From Chthonomonadaceae bacterium (GTDB lineage Bacteria; Armatimonadota; Chthonomonadetes; Chthonomonadales; Chthonomonadaceae): DNA of 64,000 nt. The notes below the pieces were generated by a model that worked only from the letters and a program-made list of their open reading frames with translations, ran no database searches and was not told the origin of the DNA. Position numbers and translations under genes: made by a program. The stretch's first letter is position 1. The number at the start of each line of letters is the position of its first letter. Location: positions 19,110-83,109 of the forward strand of contig DAIDHN010000009.1 of the NCBI GenBank assembly GCA_027459665.1, given 5' to 3'. Shown piece after piece: positions 52,608-61,909 of this stretch.

Positions 52608-53639
52608 TCAGCGTTTATGCACAGCTGGGCCAACGTGCGGCGCAGGCTGCGGGGTAGTGCTTGCACCAGCCATAATCGGCTCATTGTTCTTCCAGTGTAT
52701 CTGGTCGAGCCGAAGTGTTCTGCCCAGTGGATTGCCGCCGTAATGCGGCTCTCCTTCATTGTCCCATCCGTGGTAAAGCATCCACATAGAGCCGTCTTTG
52801 AGTTTGATGACGCACTGGTGGCCAGGCGAGTACACTTTGCCCGGAATGGAGTGAAGCAAGGTGCCTGGCGCCTTGGTGTACGGCCCCAGCAAATTGCGCG
52901 ATTCGGCCCAGCATACGCAGTAACTGGCATCCGCCTTGTTGTCGCTTTCATACACACCGGCAGAAAAGAAAAGCACGTACCTGCTGCCATGCTTTATCAG
53001 GGTAGGTGCTTCGTTTACTCCATTTTCCCATGGCCGGTCGGGGTGAACCAGTTCAATGGGTTCGCCTATTGTATGCATTAAATCCTTGTCGAGCTGCTGT
53101 ATTACAATGCTGCGAGGGTTTTCCCTGCTGTAAAGCAGCCAGGGTACGCCGTTTTTTTGAAAATAGAGGTCGGCATCTATAGAGCCGGAGTTGTCTGGAC
53201 CGGTGTGCACTAGAATGGCCGCCTGGTGAAACGGGCCAGCTGGTTGAGAAGCTATGGCAATGCCTATGTCGTGCTTGTTGGTTTGCGGGTTTAGTGCAGA
53301 GTAGACCATATAGAATTTGCCCTGGTAACGGTCTACTTCGGGCGCCCAGTAGTGTGCCGGTGACCAGGGGGGCTGAAAAGCGCTGCCAAGCCACTTCCAG
53401 TGCACAAGGTCTTTAGATTCCATGCACTGAAAACCATGGCATCCACTGGTTTCTGTAGCATAGGCATAGAATTTTCCCCTGTACTGCAGTACAAACGGGT
53501 CTGGAAAATCGTGCGGCCATACCGGGTTGATGTAGTTAGCTTCATTGTTTTGTGCAGGCATGGGCGCTCCTTTCGCTGGCTGCCGCAGAAAGAGTGCAGT
53601 TAGGGCAAGTGCCAGCATGAGAGTAGAGGTGTGTTTCAT
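52608..53639 (-). CDS. Secreted GH43-family glycosidase
   Basis: This is a 343-residue protein with a signal peptide (KHTSTLMLALALTALFLRQ). The five-bladed propeller core of GH43 is clear: NPVWPHDFPDPFVL with the catalytic-base Asp, SIDADLYF with the pKa-tuning Asp, and NEAPTLIKHGSRYVLFF with the acid Glu. Typical GH43 activities are beta-xylosidase, alpha-L-arabinofuranosidase or arabinanase; which one is not resolvable. The start at 53639 overlaps the upstream SMP-30 gene (ATGA) and has AAGGGA at seven bases. A long upstream extension of the frame is spurious. Confidence 0.9.
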   Translation of the reverse strand: MKHTSTLMLALALTALFLRQPAKGAPMPAQNNEANYINPVWPHDFPDPFVLQYRGKFYAYATETSGCHGFQCMESKDLVHWKWLGSAFQPPWSPAHYWAPEVDRYQGKFYMVYSALNPQTNKHDIGIAIASQPAGPFHQAAILVHTGPDNSGSIDADLYFQKNGVPWLLYSRENPRSIVIQQLDKDLMHTIGEPIELVHPDRPWENGVNEAPTLIKHGSRYVLFFSAGVYESDNKADASYCVCWAESRNLLGPYTKAPGTLLHSIPGKVYSPGHQCVIKLKDGSMWMLYHGWDNEGEPHYGGNPLGRTLRLDQIHWKNNEPIMAGASTTPQPAPHVGPAVHKR

Positions 53640-54547
53640 AAAAGTATCCCTTGTTTTTGCAGGCGGCGCGACGGCGAACAGAAGAGCGGCAAGCCTGGGA
53701 ATTCTACACGTATGCGATACAGGCTCTCGGTAGAAGGGTCTGTGATGTAAAGGGTGCGCATATCGCTGCCCGCAAACTCTACATTGGTCGGCCCCTGATT
53801 TTTTTCGACTGGCATTTGAATGCGTCCAACAATGCTGCCCTGCGGGTTGAGTTCGAGCACGCTGTGTGCAGCATAGTGCGCTATCCACAGGTGACCTCGC
53901 ACGTCAAGCGCCATGCCATCCGGTTCTCCCGGTCCGTTTTCCTTGAGCGATGCGAACTCATGCAGCGGTCCGAGCGAGCCGTCGGGGTTTACATCAAAAC
54001 GTACAATACGGTTGAGCTGACTTTCGCATACATAAAGAGTGCGCCCATCTTCTGTGAACGCGAGGCCGTTGGGAAATGCCATGCCCTCTGCTGCGCGCAC
54101 TGTCTTTTGAGTTTGCATATTGAGGCAGTAGAGTGCGCCTATCGGGTTGTCACGGCCAGACCCGCCTGGGTCGGTAAAATACAAGCTGCCGCTGGGTGCA
54201 AACACCAGGTCGTTGGGTGCCCTGAAGGCAGCGCCATCGCATGAACCGGTCATCACCTGCTGAGTGCCGCCAGGTGATATGCGCACGATTGCATTGCGCC
54301 CAAAGTCACACAGCCAGAGTGATCCGTCTTCATGAAAAATCATTCCATTGGCTTTGTGAAAAGTGAATGCACCGGTTTCAGACCGGTTTGCGCGGTATGG
54401 TATATCTACCTGGCCGTCTGGCAAAAGACGGGTGATGTAGTCTGCACTGCAGTTTGAGCAGTAGATGCTGCCTTTGCCATCGCTGGCTGGGCCTTCTGGA
54501 AACTGCAGGCCGGAAGCTGCGAGTTCCAGACCTGTGGCAGGGAGCAT
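53636..54547 (-). CDS. SMP-30/gluconolactonase-family protein
   Basis: This 303-residue six-bladed propeller has family features: Glu18 of FPEGPASDGKGSIYCSN, HKANGMIFHEDGSLWLCDFG, FRAPNDLVFAPSGSLYFTDPGG, AFPNGLAFTEDGRTLYVCES and PDGMALDVRGHLWIA. These supply the divalent-metal site. The usual activity is hydrolysis of sugar lactones such as gluconolactone or arabinonolactone in the cytoplasm. AAGGAGG precedes the ATG. It is coupled with the downstream GH43 gene by four bases. Confidence 0.9.
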   Translation of the reverse strand: MLPATGLELAASGLQFPEGPASDGKGSIYCSNCSADYITRLLPDGQVDIPYRANRSETGAFTFHKANGMIFHEDGSLWLCDFGRNAIVRISPGGTQQVMTGSCDGAAFRAPNDLVFAPSGSLYFTDPGGSGRDNPIGALYCLNMQTQKTVRAAEGMAFPNGLAFTEDGRTLYVCESQLNRIVRFDVNPDGSLGPLHEFASLKENGPGEPDGMALDVRGHLWIAHYAAHSVLELNPQGSIVGRIQMPVEKNQGPTNVEFAGSDMRTLYITDPSTESLYRIRVEFPGLPLFCSPSRRLQKQGILL

Positions 54548-54599
54548 GATATTCCTCCTTTTCAGTTGCTGTACCGGTCTTTGGCCGGGCGGGAAAGAA

Positions 54600-55475
54600 T
54601 CACAGGTATGTTTGCAGGGTCAGCGCTGCATCCCGCAGGTTTTTTTGCCGCTGCGGGGGGAGATAATGGCCTATGCTTTCATCTTCGAGGCAGAGATCAC
54701 GCTGGTATCCTGCTTTTTTTAGCAGTGAAACATAAATCTGGTGGTCTATGTCGCCATGATGAATGGGGCAGACATATTTGCCATACTCATACCCGATAGG
54801 GCGTTCCTGCTGCCTTATTTCTGGCGGGTAGGCAATGTTTTTGATGTGGGTATGCTTCACAACGGGTGCAAACTCTTCAAAAATCTCGTACACTTTTTGC
54901 AGCGGCCAGCCCCGCCAGTAAAAGTTGCCAGAGTCGAGAGTGAGGCCCAGGCGTTCTGAATCTACATCTGCCAGTAGCCCGCGCAGAAAATCTGGGTCGT
55001 TGCCCTGCGTACCATGGTTTTCAATGCCCAGTTCCACTGCAAGAGAAGATGTCTGGTCGAGCAGGTCTCTCAGTGCGCCAGCCACAATCTGCTGCCTTCT
55101 TTCGAGAGGCAGATGCCCTTCATCGCTCATAATGGCATCTACCCGTATCACAGGCACTGCCAGCGCATCTGCGGCGTGCATAGTACGTGCCGCCCATGCC
55201 AGTTCTGCTTCTCTATCTGGGTTGTTGAAGTTGTTGCCCATGCAGAATGCGCAGATGGCAACGCCGCTTTGTGCGCACTGCATGGCGAGTGCATTTCGGT
55301 CTGCCTCTTTTTGCAGGTTGAGACGGGTTTTGCCTTCTTCGGGAATGAGCGCATGCACGGTGTCATCGCGCTGTACAAGCAACTCAATCGAACTGAGGCC
55401 CAGGTCTCGCACCCCTTCTGCCAGCGCTGCATAACCGGCTGCGAAGACAATATCATCACGAACAGATAGGTACAT
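54600..55475 (-). CDS. Sugar phosphate isomerase/epimerase (TIM-barrel, AP-endonuclease-2 family)
   Basis: This 291-residue xylose-isomerase-like TIM barrel has metal-site residues in segments such as VELGIENHGTQ, GLTLDSGNFYWRG, KHTHIKNIAY and RDLCLEDESIG. Such proteins isomerise or epimerise sugars or keto-acids such as xylulose or inosose. The exact substrate cannot be told. GGGAGG lies before the ATG. It follows the GNAT gene by 33 bases and precedes SMP-30 by 52, so it is in the same sugar-handling run. Confidence 0.82.
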   Translation of the reverse strand: MYLSVRDDIVFAAGYAALAEGVRDLGLSSIELLVQRDDTVHALIPEEGKTRLNLQKEADRNALAMQCAQSGVAICAFCMGNNFNNPDREAELAWAARTMHAADALAVPVIRVDAIMSDEGHLPLERRQQIVAGALRDLLDQTSSLAVELGIENHGTQGNDPDFLRGLLADVDSERLGLTLDSGNFYWRGWPLQKVYEIFEEFAPVVKHTHIKNIAYPPEIRQQERPIGYEYGKYVCPIHHGDIDHQIYVSLLKKAGYQRDLCLEDESIGHYLPPQRQKNLRDAALTLQTYL

Positions 55476-55508
55476 TTTATTCCTCCCAGTGCAGGGTAAA
55501 GTAAATTG

Positions 55509-56324
55509 TCAGGCTGTGCGCAGGTAAAGCACTGCCCAGAAATCGCATTCTACAAATCCGAGTTTACGGTATATCCTTCCTGCCGCAGGGTTTTCATAAA
55601 ACAGGCAGGGCATTTTTCCCTGCTGCTGCATGTGTGCTGCCAGCGCGGCTGTGCAGGCGCTTGCAAGCCCCCGGCCCCTGGCTTCGGGGCGGGTATACAC
55701 ACCGCCAATCAGCGCGGCATCATTCCCTTCGAGGTTGAGAAGAGCAGCAGAAAGAACTGTTTTGCCGCCGTGTTCTTGCTGTACCAGATAGATGGGGCAT
55801 TCTTGCAAGCGTGCAGCAATGTTTCGTCTGCTTCTGTACATAGTTTCGGCCTGTGAGTAGAGGTCTGCAAGGGCATCCAGGTCTTCAGGCCCCGCCAGCC
55901 TCGTTTTCTGCATCTGTTCGGGCGTGCAGCAGGGCGGCCTATTCAGACAGAGAAAGGGGGAGATTTCCAGGCCGGCGCTTTTGTAGCGTTTGAGAAACTG
56001 GGGCAGCGTGCGCAATGCTTCCAGCGAGCCGCGTATGCCGGCCAGCCCTGTTTGGCTGTCTATGTAAGGGGCGAAGCCGGCAGCACATTTACCGCTTATA
56101 TCTGCCAGAATGCAGATGTTGTTGTAGCGCAGCAGTATGCCTTCCATACCGCCGCTGCTGTTTTCTGCTGACCATCCGTACACCTCGTCAGAATTCCATC
56201 CATACGTCTCCAGGTTCATTCTGGGCGTAAGAAACCGGTATGGATTTTCCTTGCAGAGCGCCGCAAAGCGTTCGGCATCTTCTGCTGCAATTTTCTGAAC
56301 GGTGCAGAAGTTATCTGTGCTCAT
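55509..56324 (-). CDS. GNAT-family N-acetyltransferase
   Basis: This 271-residue protein has a GNAT domain in the C-terminal half with the acetyl-CoA motif GGVYTRPEARGRGLASACTAAL and a closing FYENPAAGRIYRKLGFVECD. The N-terminal half is a second, degenerate GNAT-like part. It is distinct from the GNAT near 8 kb. Substrate unknown. Its ribosome site is weak; a 78-base gap follows the acyl-reductase-like gene. Confidence 0.82.
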   Translation of the reverse strand: MSTDNFCTVQKIAAEDAERFAALCKENPYRFLTPRMNLETYGWNSDEVYGWSAENSSGGMEGILLRYNNICILADISGKCAAGFAPYIDSQTGLAGIRGSLEALRTLPQFLKRYKSAGLEISPFLCLNRPPCCTPEQMQKTRLAGPEDLDALADLYSQAETMYRSRRNIAARLQECPIYLVQQEHGGKTVLSAALLNLEGNDAALIGGVYTRPEARGRGLASACTAALAAHMQQQGKMPCLFYENPAAGRIYRKLGFVECDFWAVLYLRTA

Positions 56325-56402
56325 GGCTGTATAAACCTGACGGGAAATATTGCATGGACATAAGCCTGACCAGCGGCGCAGGGGGGCAGCTGTCTATTGT
56401 CA

Positions 56403-57551
56403 CTAGGGTTGTTTTGCGCTTTGCACGGTTTGTGCAGGCAGTGAAACTGCAGGTTCAGCCTGCGCATTGGCACGTATGCGGGCTATTTCTGCATCTGGCA
56501 CCGATCTTTCGAAAGACCGGAAACCGGTGAGAGTGAAGCCGTGCCGGTCTGCCATCTGCACTGTTTCATCTACCTGTGCCACTGTGACTTCCTTGCCGAG
56601 GCTGAAATTTTCGAAGCGTCCTTCCAGTGCAAGCATCATGGTTTCAGACATGCATGCATACGCGGTTCCAGGGGGGAAGCCAAAACTGAACTGTTCGCCG
56701 GGCTTGCCGGGTTTTGGCAGGCTCATGCTGCCTGGCACCTGCACAACCCCGCCTTCTATTACCAGTACATCATTTCTTTCTCTGGCTACTCGTGCAGATA
56801 CATCTCTCGGACGTGCTACATCGCACACAACAGCTCCTCTGCGAATGTGCTGCGGCTGTATGACTGCATCTACCGCACTGGTTACAGTGATTACGATTTC
56901 TGCATCTTTCAGCCCCTGTGCCACGTCGGTAAATATGCGCACCGGGCCGGCAGCTCCCGGCTGAATGCGTGCGGCTGTTTTTTCAAGGCGGGTTGTATCG
57001 CGGCCTATCAAATGAATTCCCGCTGCCTGTCGAGACAGAATTTCAGCGCAGGTTGCACCTATAGAACCCGTAGCGCCCACCACTGCCACCAGTGACTTGC
57101 CAAGCAGGTGCCCCATCATCTCTCCTGCTCGCACTGCACCCTGTATGGCGGTTGCCACCGTGTAAGAGTTGCCTGTGGTAACGGCTATGTTTTGCAGCCG
57201 CGAGGCAAGCGTAATGCCTCCATCGCCTACCACCGAAGTAAAGGCCCCCAAACCAAGAATGCCTGCTCCTTCCTCAATGGCAAGCTGTCCGCACTGTTCG
57301 AGGCGGTGATACACAAACTCAAGCGGCAGAGCCAGCATTTGGCGGGGGGTGAGAGGGCAGGCGATGAGTCTGCCTTCAATTTGTTCACTTGTTTTAGAGC
57401 AGATGCCATGCACATGCGCTACCACCATAGGATCGCGGTGCTTGATGAACCACTCAATGGTTCTTTCCGGCAGGTATTTGGCGAACGGATATTTGCGCGC
57501 CACATCCCTGCGCGCGTCGAGTGGGTGTATGATGAAAGCGAACTTTCGCAT
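56403..57551 (-). CDS. Homologue of cyanobacterial long-chain acyl-ACP reductase (AAR)
   Basis: This 382-residue protein matches the cyanobacterial AAR pattern in order: an N-terminal domain with LGAFTSVVGDGG at about 101-112 and TTGNSYTVATAI (125-136), the Rossmann loop VVGATGSIGATCAE at 157-170, and a catalytic-Cys region ACMSETMMLALEGRFENFSLG. The Cys300 lines up with the AAR active-site Cys. AAR makes fatty aldehyde from acyl-ACP with NADPH. I infer an acyl reductase; other annotations call such proteins shikimate-dehydrogenase-like. The C-terminal 30 residues are disordered. It overlaps the permease gene by one base. Confidence 0.75.
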   Translation of the reverse strand: MRKFAFIIHPLDARRDVARKYPFAKYLPERTIEWFIKHRDPMVVAHVHGICSKTSEQIEGRLIACPLTPRQMLALPLEFVYHRLEQCGQLAIEEGAGILGLGAFTSVVGDGGITLASRLQNIAVTTGNSYTVATAIQGAVRAGEMMGHLLGKSLVAVVGATGSIGATCAEILSRQAAGIHLIGRDTTRLEKTAARIQPGAAGPVRIFTDVAQGLKDAEIVITVTSAVDAVIQPQHIRRGAVVCDVARPRDVSARVARERNDVLVIEGGVVQVPGSMSLPKPGKPGEQFSFGFPPGTAYACMSETMMLALEGRFENFSLGKEVTVAQVDETVQMADRHGFTLTGFRSFERSVPDAEIARIRANAQAEPAVSLPAQTVQSAKQP

Positions 57552-58942
57552 CAGGTATCCTTCCGAGGGCGTCTGCTTGGCCTAGCATTCTGTTCGGCGC
57601 GCAGCCGTTTTTTGCGTGGCATTACTACGCTGCGCACATAAAGCCACCAGCCTGCGCCAATAGCAATAAGCAGTATACCTGCTCCATAAGAATCCCATTC
57701 CGGCTGAAGCAGTACTCCCAGGCCCAGCAGCACAAACAGAATGCACACCAGTGCGGGTAACAGCATGCCTCCTGCCATTCGAAACGCGCGTGTGCGCTGT
57801 GGTTCTTTTTTGCGCAGCATAACTACTGCTGCGCCTGCAAAAGCGTAGATGAGCGCTTCAGTGGCAGCGGCCAGGTTTACCAGCACTACATATTGTCTGC
57901 TGAAGTATACGAATAAAGATACCGCCAGCGCACCCGCATACACCACAAACACTGCGACATCTGGCGTGGCGTAGCGTACTGAAAGGTGTGCCAGGCGGCT
58001 GGGGAGCACATTGTCGCGTGCGCTGGCAAAAAGAAAGCGGCTCACACTAATCAGGCCGGCGTTGAAGGTAGTGAGCGACATGCAAATGCTTGTGAGAATC
58101 ATAACCAGTCTGCCTGCCGGCCCAAAGGCAGCTGCAGCAAAGGTGAGATGTGGAATAGGGTTGCGCTGCAAGGCTGCGCCAAGCAGCTGCGCTTTTGGCG
58201 CAGCTGCAAACATGGCAGTTGCAATGAGTGCATATACCAGAGTGAGCAGACCAACGGCAATAAACATGCCGCGTGAAATGAATCGCACGTCTGTTACTTC
58301 TTCTGCCAGCGGCGTGACCCACTCAAACCCTACAAACAAAAAAATAGCGAAGCCTGCCGCTGCAAAAACCTGCATGGGTGTGCCGGGGTGCAGCAGCAGA
58401 TGTGCAGGCGGCAGACTGCTGTGCAGTGCGAGCAGACTCATTGCCAAAATAGAAAGCACTACGCTGATGGTGATTACATCTTGCAGCATGCCCGCCACTT
58501 TCAGCCCTCGAAAGTTTGCTGCCGTGGCAAGAGTGAGCATGAGAAGTATCCAGACAGGGGGGGCGATCTGGGGGATGGCTGCATGCAGAACGTAGGAGAG
58601 CACATACGACTCGGTGCCCACCACCAGCAGCACGACAGACATATAGGTGAGCGAGGCCATGAGTGCAACCGGTTCGCCAAAAGCGCGCTGTATGTATACC
58701 CTGATGCCAGCCGCGTTTGGATAAAGGCTGTTGAGTTCGGAGAATGCCGCCGCCGCCAGTGCGCACAGTATGCCTGCAATTAAAATGGGCAGCCACGCTG
58801 TATTGCCCCGAACCATTGCTGCTACGGTAACCACAACCAGAAATGTAGAGGAAGCAAAGGTGAGACCGGCACTGGTAGTGACCACTGTGCGCAGACCGAT
58901 GCTGCGCTTTAGGGAGGCTGGGGCTTCTTCTATTCTCCCCAT
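57551..58942 (-). CDS. APC-family amino acid permease
   Basis: This is a 463-residue membrane protein with 12 predicted helices; the family signatures are GLTFASSTFLVVVTVAAMVRG and AAAAFSELNSLYPNAAG near the N-terminus and FEWVTPLAEEV in the middle. The C-terminus is a basic tail (KKRLRAEQNARPSRRPRKD). It is an amino acid/polyamine type transporter; substrate unknown. It overlaps the SCP2 gene by 13 bases upstream and the AAR-like gene by one base downstream, which makes it the central gene of a three-gene unit. Confidence 0.85.
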   Translation of the reverse strand: MGRIEEAPASLKRSIGLRTVVTTSAGLTFASSTFLVVVTVAAMVRGNTAWLPILIAGILCALAAAAFSELNSLYPNAAGIRVYIQRAFGEPVALMASLTYMSVVLLVVGTESYVLSYVLHAAIPQIAPPVWILLMLTLATAANFRGLKVAGMLQDVITISVVLSILAMSLLALHSSLPPAHLLLHPGTPMQVFAAAGFAIFLFVGFEWVTPLAEEVTDVRFISRGMFIAVGLLTLVYALIATAMFAAAPKAQLLGAALQRNPIPHLTFAAAAFGPAGRLVMILTSICMSLTTFNAGLISVSRFLFASARDNVLPSRLAHLSVRYATPDVAVFVVYAGALAVSLFVYFSRQYVVLVNLAAATEALIYAFAGAAVVMLRKKEPQRTRAFRMAGGMLLPALVCILFVLLGLGVLLQPEWDSYGAGILLIAIGAGWWLYVRSVVMPRKKRLRAEQNARPSRRPRKDT

Positions 58943-59289
58943 AGCATGGCCGTAACAAAGTCGAGGCGCAAAATATCCTCTTCAGAACCTTTCAGGCGCA
59001 GTGTGCCCTCATTGTATGGTTCGTTGGGAGAAAGCTCACCGTAAAAAATTTGAGTAAGCAGTTCTGCATCGCCCATTACCACCAGGTCTGCGTGATCTGG
59101 CGCCCCTGCCGAAACAGTCACGCTTGACTGCTGCGTTGTGAGGGTGAAGTGGCAGTTCAGATCGGTAGCATGTATATGAATGGTGCGGTTCCAGTCGCGG
59201 TTCATTACGCGCAGTTTTTCATGGGCGTTGCAGTCGCTGGCAAAAGAATGCAGGCTGTGGTCGAGTGTTTCCTGAGTTTCTGAAGTCAT
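58930..59289 (-). CDS. SCP2-like sterol/lipid-binding domain protein
   Basis: This 119-residue protein consists almost wholly of an SCP2-type fold: an N-terminal strand-helix part, TDLNCHFTLTTQQSSVTVSAG, DHADLVVMGDAELLTQIFYG, and a closing GTLRLKGSEEDILRLDF. SCP2 domains bind hydrophobic ligands such as fatty acyl-CoAs. It has no signal. No ribosome site is seen close to the ATG; a small upstream frame that ends in the ATGA overlap could provide coupling. It starts the SCP2-permease-acyl reductase operon. Confidence 0.75.
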   Translation of the reverse strand: MTSETQETLDHSLHSFASDCNAHEKLRVMNRDWNRTIHIHATDLNCHFTLTTQQSSVTVSAGAPDHADLVVMGDAELLTQIFYGELSPNEPYNEGTLRLKGSEEDILRLDFVTAMLWGE

Positions 59290-59480
59290 TGTGAACGAGT
59301 AATGCAGGCAGGTATCTGTCTGCTCCTTATAAGAATGAGTAGTATGGTGGTTAAGAGTACCAGAGCAAGGGCAGAGGCGTCAAGAAGCATTTCACAGCAA
59401 GAGGGTGTAAAGTTTGGAAGGAATGCAGAGAAAAATACCGAAATATCTGAAGAAAACACAAAAAAAGTACAAAATCCATG

Positions 59481-59498
59481 CAACATATGTTGTAAAAT
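59481..59498 (+). promoter_or_regulatory. Palindrome and -10-like box upstream of the DUF1549 gene
   Basis: CAACATATGTTG (59481-59492) is a perfect 12-base palindrome, followed directly by TAAAAT. It lies 72-89 bases before the DUF1549 start, in the divergent region of 280 bases. A repressor or activator site is possible; no -35 box is clear. Confidence 0.35.
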
Positions 59499-59569
59499 GA
59501 AGTCTAACAACGATATTGCTTCAGGTAAATACCTACTTTGCATTCGCAGCAGGAATAGGATATGGCAAC

Positions 59570-61882
59570 ATGAGGAATATCAGGTTTATAGCAGCGTTTC
59601 TCCTCCTCATTGCAGGCGGAACTGCCCTGGCTACGGTGCGCCATTCTGTGCATCGTGTTGTAAACCATGCCAATCGGCGCTACGTGCCGGCGCGCAAAAA
59701 GCAGCAGGCTCACCACAAAGCGGCGGTGCGCCACAAGGCGCCGGTGCATTATGCTCAGCAGCCGATACCCAAAAAAGTAGAGTTTCTGCGCGACATTGCC
59801 CCCATTCTGGCGCGCAGCGGCTGTTCTGGTGCGCAGTGCCACGGCAAATTTGGAGGCCGGGGTGGTTTCGAGGTCTCCCTGCTTACGCTCAGCCCAGAAG
59901 ATGATTATGCCCCGCTGGTGTATGGCGACAGGGGACGGCGCATCAATTTTGCCGACCCGGCCCGCAGCCTCCTTCTGCTGAAAGCAACTGGTCAGATTTC
60001 TCATGGCGGCGGCGAACGCTTTTCTGTGCATTCACGCAGGTACAAGCTTCTGCTGCGCTGGATTGAAGAGGGCGCTCCGTTTCATAAAACAGACCCTCGC
60101 CTGAAGACGCTTGTGATGTCGCCGTCACAGTACGAATTGAAGCACACAGGGCAGCATTTACAGGTGCATGCCATAGCCACATTTACCAACGGCAAACGGC
60201 TGGATGTGACGCATGAAACCGTTTTTATGACCTCCAACCCCACCGTGTTCAATGTTTCAGACAATGGGCTGGTTACCGGCACCCGCTGGGGCGGGGGAGC
60301 TATTATGGGCAGGTACCTGGGTGTGGTAGCTTCTTCAGATGTTACCCTGCCTGAAAGCCGCAAGGGCGGGTATCCAAAAATTCCAGATAATAATCTGATC
60401 GACAGGTATGTGTTTGCAAATCTGCGCTACCTGAATGTAGTACCGTCTGGATTGAGCGGCGACACCGAATTTTTGCGCAGGGTTATGCTGGATACCGTTG
60501 GGCAGCTGCCTACCCCTGGGCAGATAGCACGTTTCACAGCCGATACCAACCCGAACAAGCGTTCGATTTTGATAGACAAGCTGCTGCAAGAGCCTGGTTT
60601 TGTAGATTTGCGCACTTTGCGGTTAGCCGACCTGATGCGCGTAAACCCAAATAAACTGCCGGGCAGCGCCTACGACCTGCGAGAGCGAAGCGCTGAACTG
60701 TTTTATGAATGGATTCATGAACAGGTAAGAAAAGACACGCCCTGGAACCAGTTTGTGTACAAGATCATCACGGCACAGGGAAGTACCTATCAGTATGGAC
60801 CTACCTGTTTTTACCAGGTTGAGCAAGCTGCAAACGACAGGGCAGAAGACGTAGGCGAAGCCTTTCTGGGAGTAAGACTGGCATGTGCCAGATGCCACAA
60901 ACATCCGTTTGATCGGTGGACAACAGATGATTACTGGAATTTCTCAGCGTTTTTCCAGAAAGTAGGAGAGCAGAATGGGAAACTGCTGGACGAAGCAGTT
61001 CTCACCTACAACCCCGGCGCTGCCCTGATCAACCAGTCTGTTTTGGGGCCAAACCGCGGGCAGGTTGCCCCTCCCACCTTTTTGGGGGCGGGCGCACCAG
61101 CACCCGACAAGGGCAACCAGATTGTAGAACTGGCCGACTGGATGACAGCGCCAAACAATCCGTTTTTTGCACGTGCTGCCATGAACCGCCTCTGGTCTTA
61201 CTACTTTGGCATGGGAATTGTGAACCCGGTAGATGATATGCGCACTACTGTGCCTCCGAGTGTGCCAGGTTTGCTCAGCGCTCTTTCAAAAGAGTTTATA
61301 GCCAGCGGATACAATGTGCGGCATATGATCAGGCTGATACTGAATTCGCGTACCTATCAGCTTACTTCTATACCCAATGCATCGAATGCACTGGATGAAG
61401 AGTATTTTTCGCACTTTGTGCCCCATGCCATGCCTGCACAGGTTCTGATGGATATGGTAGACCAGGCTACCGGTTCGCGTCAGCAGTTTGGCGCTTTCCC
61501 AGACAGATCAAAAGCAATTCAGGCATCCTTTCCCATTCAAAACCCGTTTGTTACAGCCTTTGGCGAGTCGCACCGGGAGTTTCTTACTGACCTCGATCCT
61601 AACCTCGACCCCAACCTGATGCAGTGCCTCACCATGATCAATTCCCCCTATATTCTAAATAAGGTGAATTATGGAAGCACCCTGCGTCAGGCGCTTGCAA
61701 CTACTACTACACCAGAAGACCTGGTGAAATTCTGCTACCTGTATACATTCAGCCGCCCGCCTACTCCTACAGAGACATCTCGCTGCATGGCGATTCTGCA
61801 GCAGGCAAAAAACCGGCAGAATGGCGCGCAAGACCTGCTGTGGGCGCTTATCGCCTCTCGTGAGTTCTATTTTAATCACTAG
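59570..61882 (+). CDS. DUF1549/DUF1553 planctomycete-type cytochrome protein
   Basis: This 770-residue exported protein has a signal peptide (RNIRFIAAFLLLIAGGTALA). An N-terminal haem-like domain contains CSGAQCHG (a C-x4-CH form typical of this family), then a Big_2-like Ig segment (VHAIATFTNGKRLDVTHETV). DUF1549 follows (FLRRVMLDTVGQLPTPGQI) and DUF1553, within which CARCHKHPFDRW is a canonical C-x2-CH site. The C-terminal SRPPTPTETSRC region is standard. Such proteins are abundant in Planctomycetes and related phyla, probably periplasmic; role unknown. The ATG at 59570 follows AGGA; earlier TTG not used. Coupled with the DUF1501 gene. Confidence 0.9.
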   Translation: MRNIRFIAAFLLLIAGGTALATVRHSVHRVVNHANRRYVPARKKQQAHHKAAVRHKAPVHYAQQPIPKKVEFLRDIAPILARSGCSGAQCHGKFGGRGGFEVSLLTLSPEDDYAPLVYGDRGRRINFADPARSLLLLKATGQISHGGGERFSVHSRRYKLLLRWIEEGAPFHKTDPRLKTLVMSPSQYELKHTGQHLQVHAIATFTNGKRLDVTHETVFMTSNPTVFNVSDNGLVTGTRWGGGAIMGRYLGVVASSDVTLPESRKGGYPKIPDNNLIDRYVFANLRYLNVVPSGLSGDTEFLRRVMLDTVGQLPTPGQIARFTADTNPNKRSILIDKLLQEPGFVDLRTLRLADLMRVNPNKLPGSAYDLRERSAELFYEWIHEQVRKDTPWNQFVYKIITAQGSTYQYGPTCFYQVEQAANDRAEDVGEAFLGVRLACARCHKHPFDRWTTDDYWNFSAFFQKVGEQNGKLLDEAVLTYNPGAALINQSVLGPNRGQVAPPTFLGAGAPAPDKGNQIVELADWMTAPNNPFFARAAMNRLWSYYFGMGIVNPVDDMRTTVPPSVPGLLSALSKEFIASGYNVRHMIRLILNSRTYQLTSIPNASNALDEEYFSHFVPHAMPAQVLMDMVDQATGSRQQFGAFPDRSKAIQASFPIQNPFVTAFGESHREFLTDLDPNLDPNLMQCLTMINSPYILNKVNYGSTLRQALATTTTPEDLVKFCYLYTFSRPPTPTETSRCMAILQQAKNRQNGAQDLLWALIASREFYFNH

Positions 61883-61909
61883 CTGTTCTTTCAACTACGG
61901 AGGAAATCC

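Noticed and set aside
59286..59543. 85-residue minus-strand frame overlapping the SCP2 start
   Set aside because: Composition is Phe/Leu/Ser-rich without a ribosome site, and it lies across a divergent promoter region. It may hold a short leader frame that ends in ATGA, but I cannot support it as a gene.
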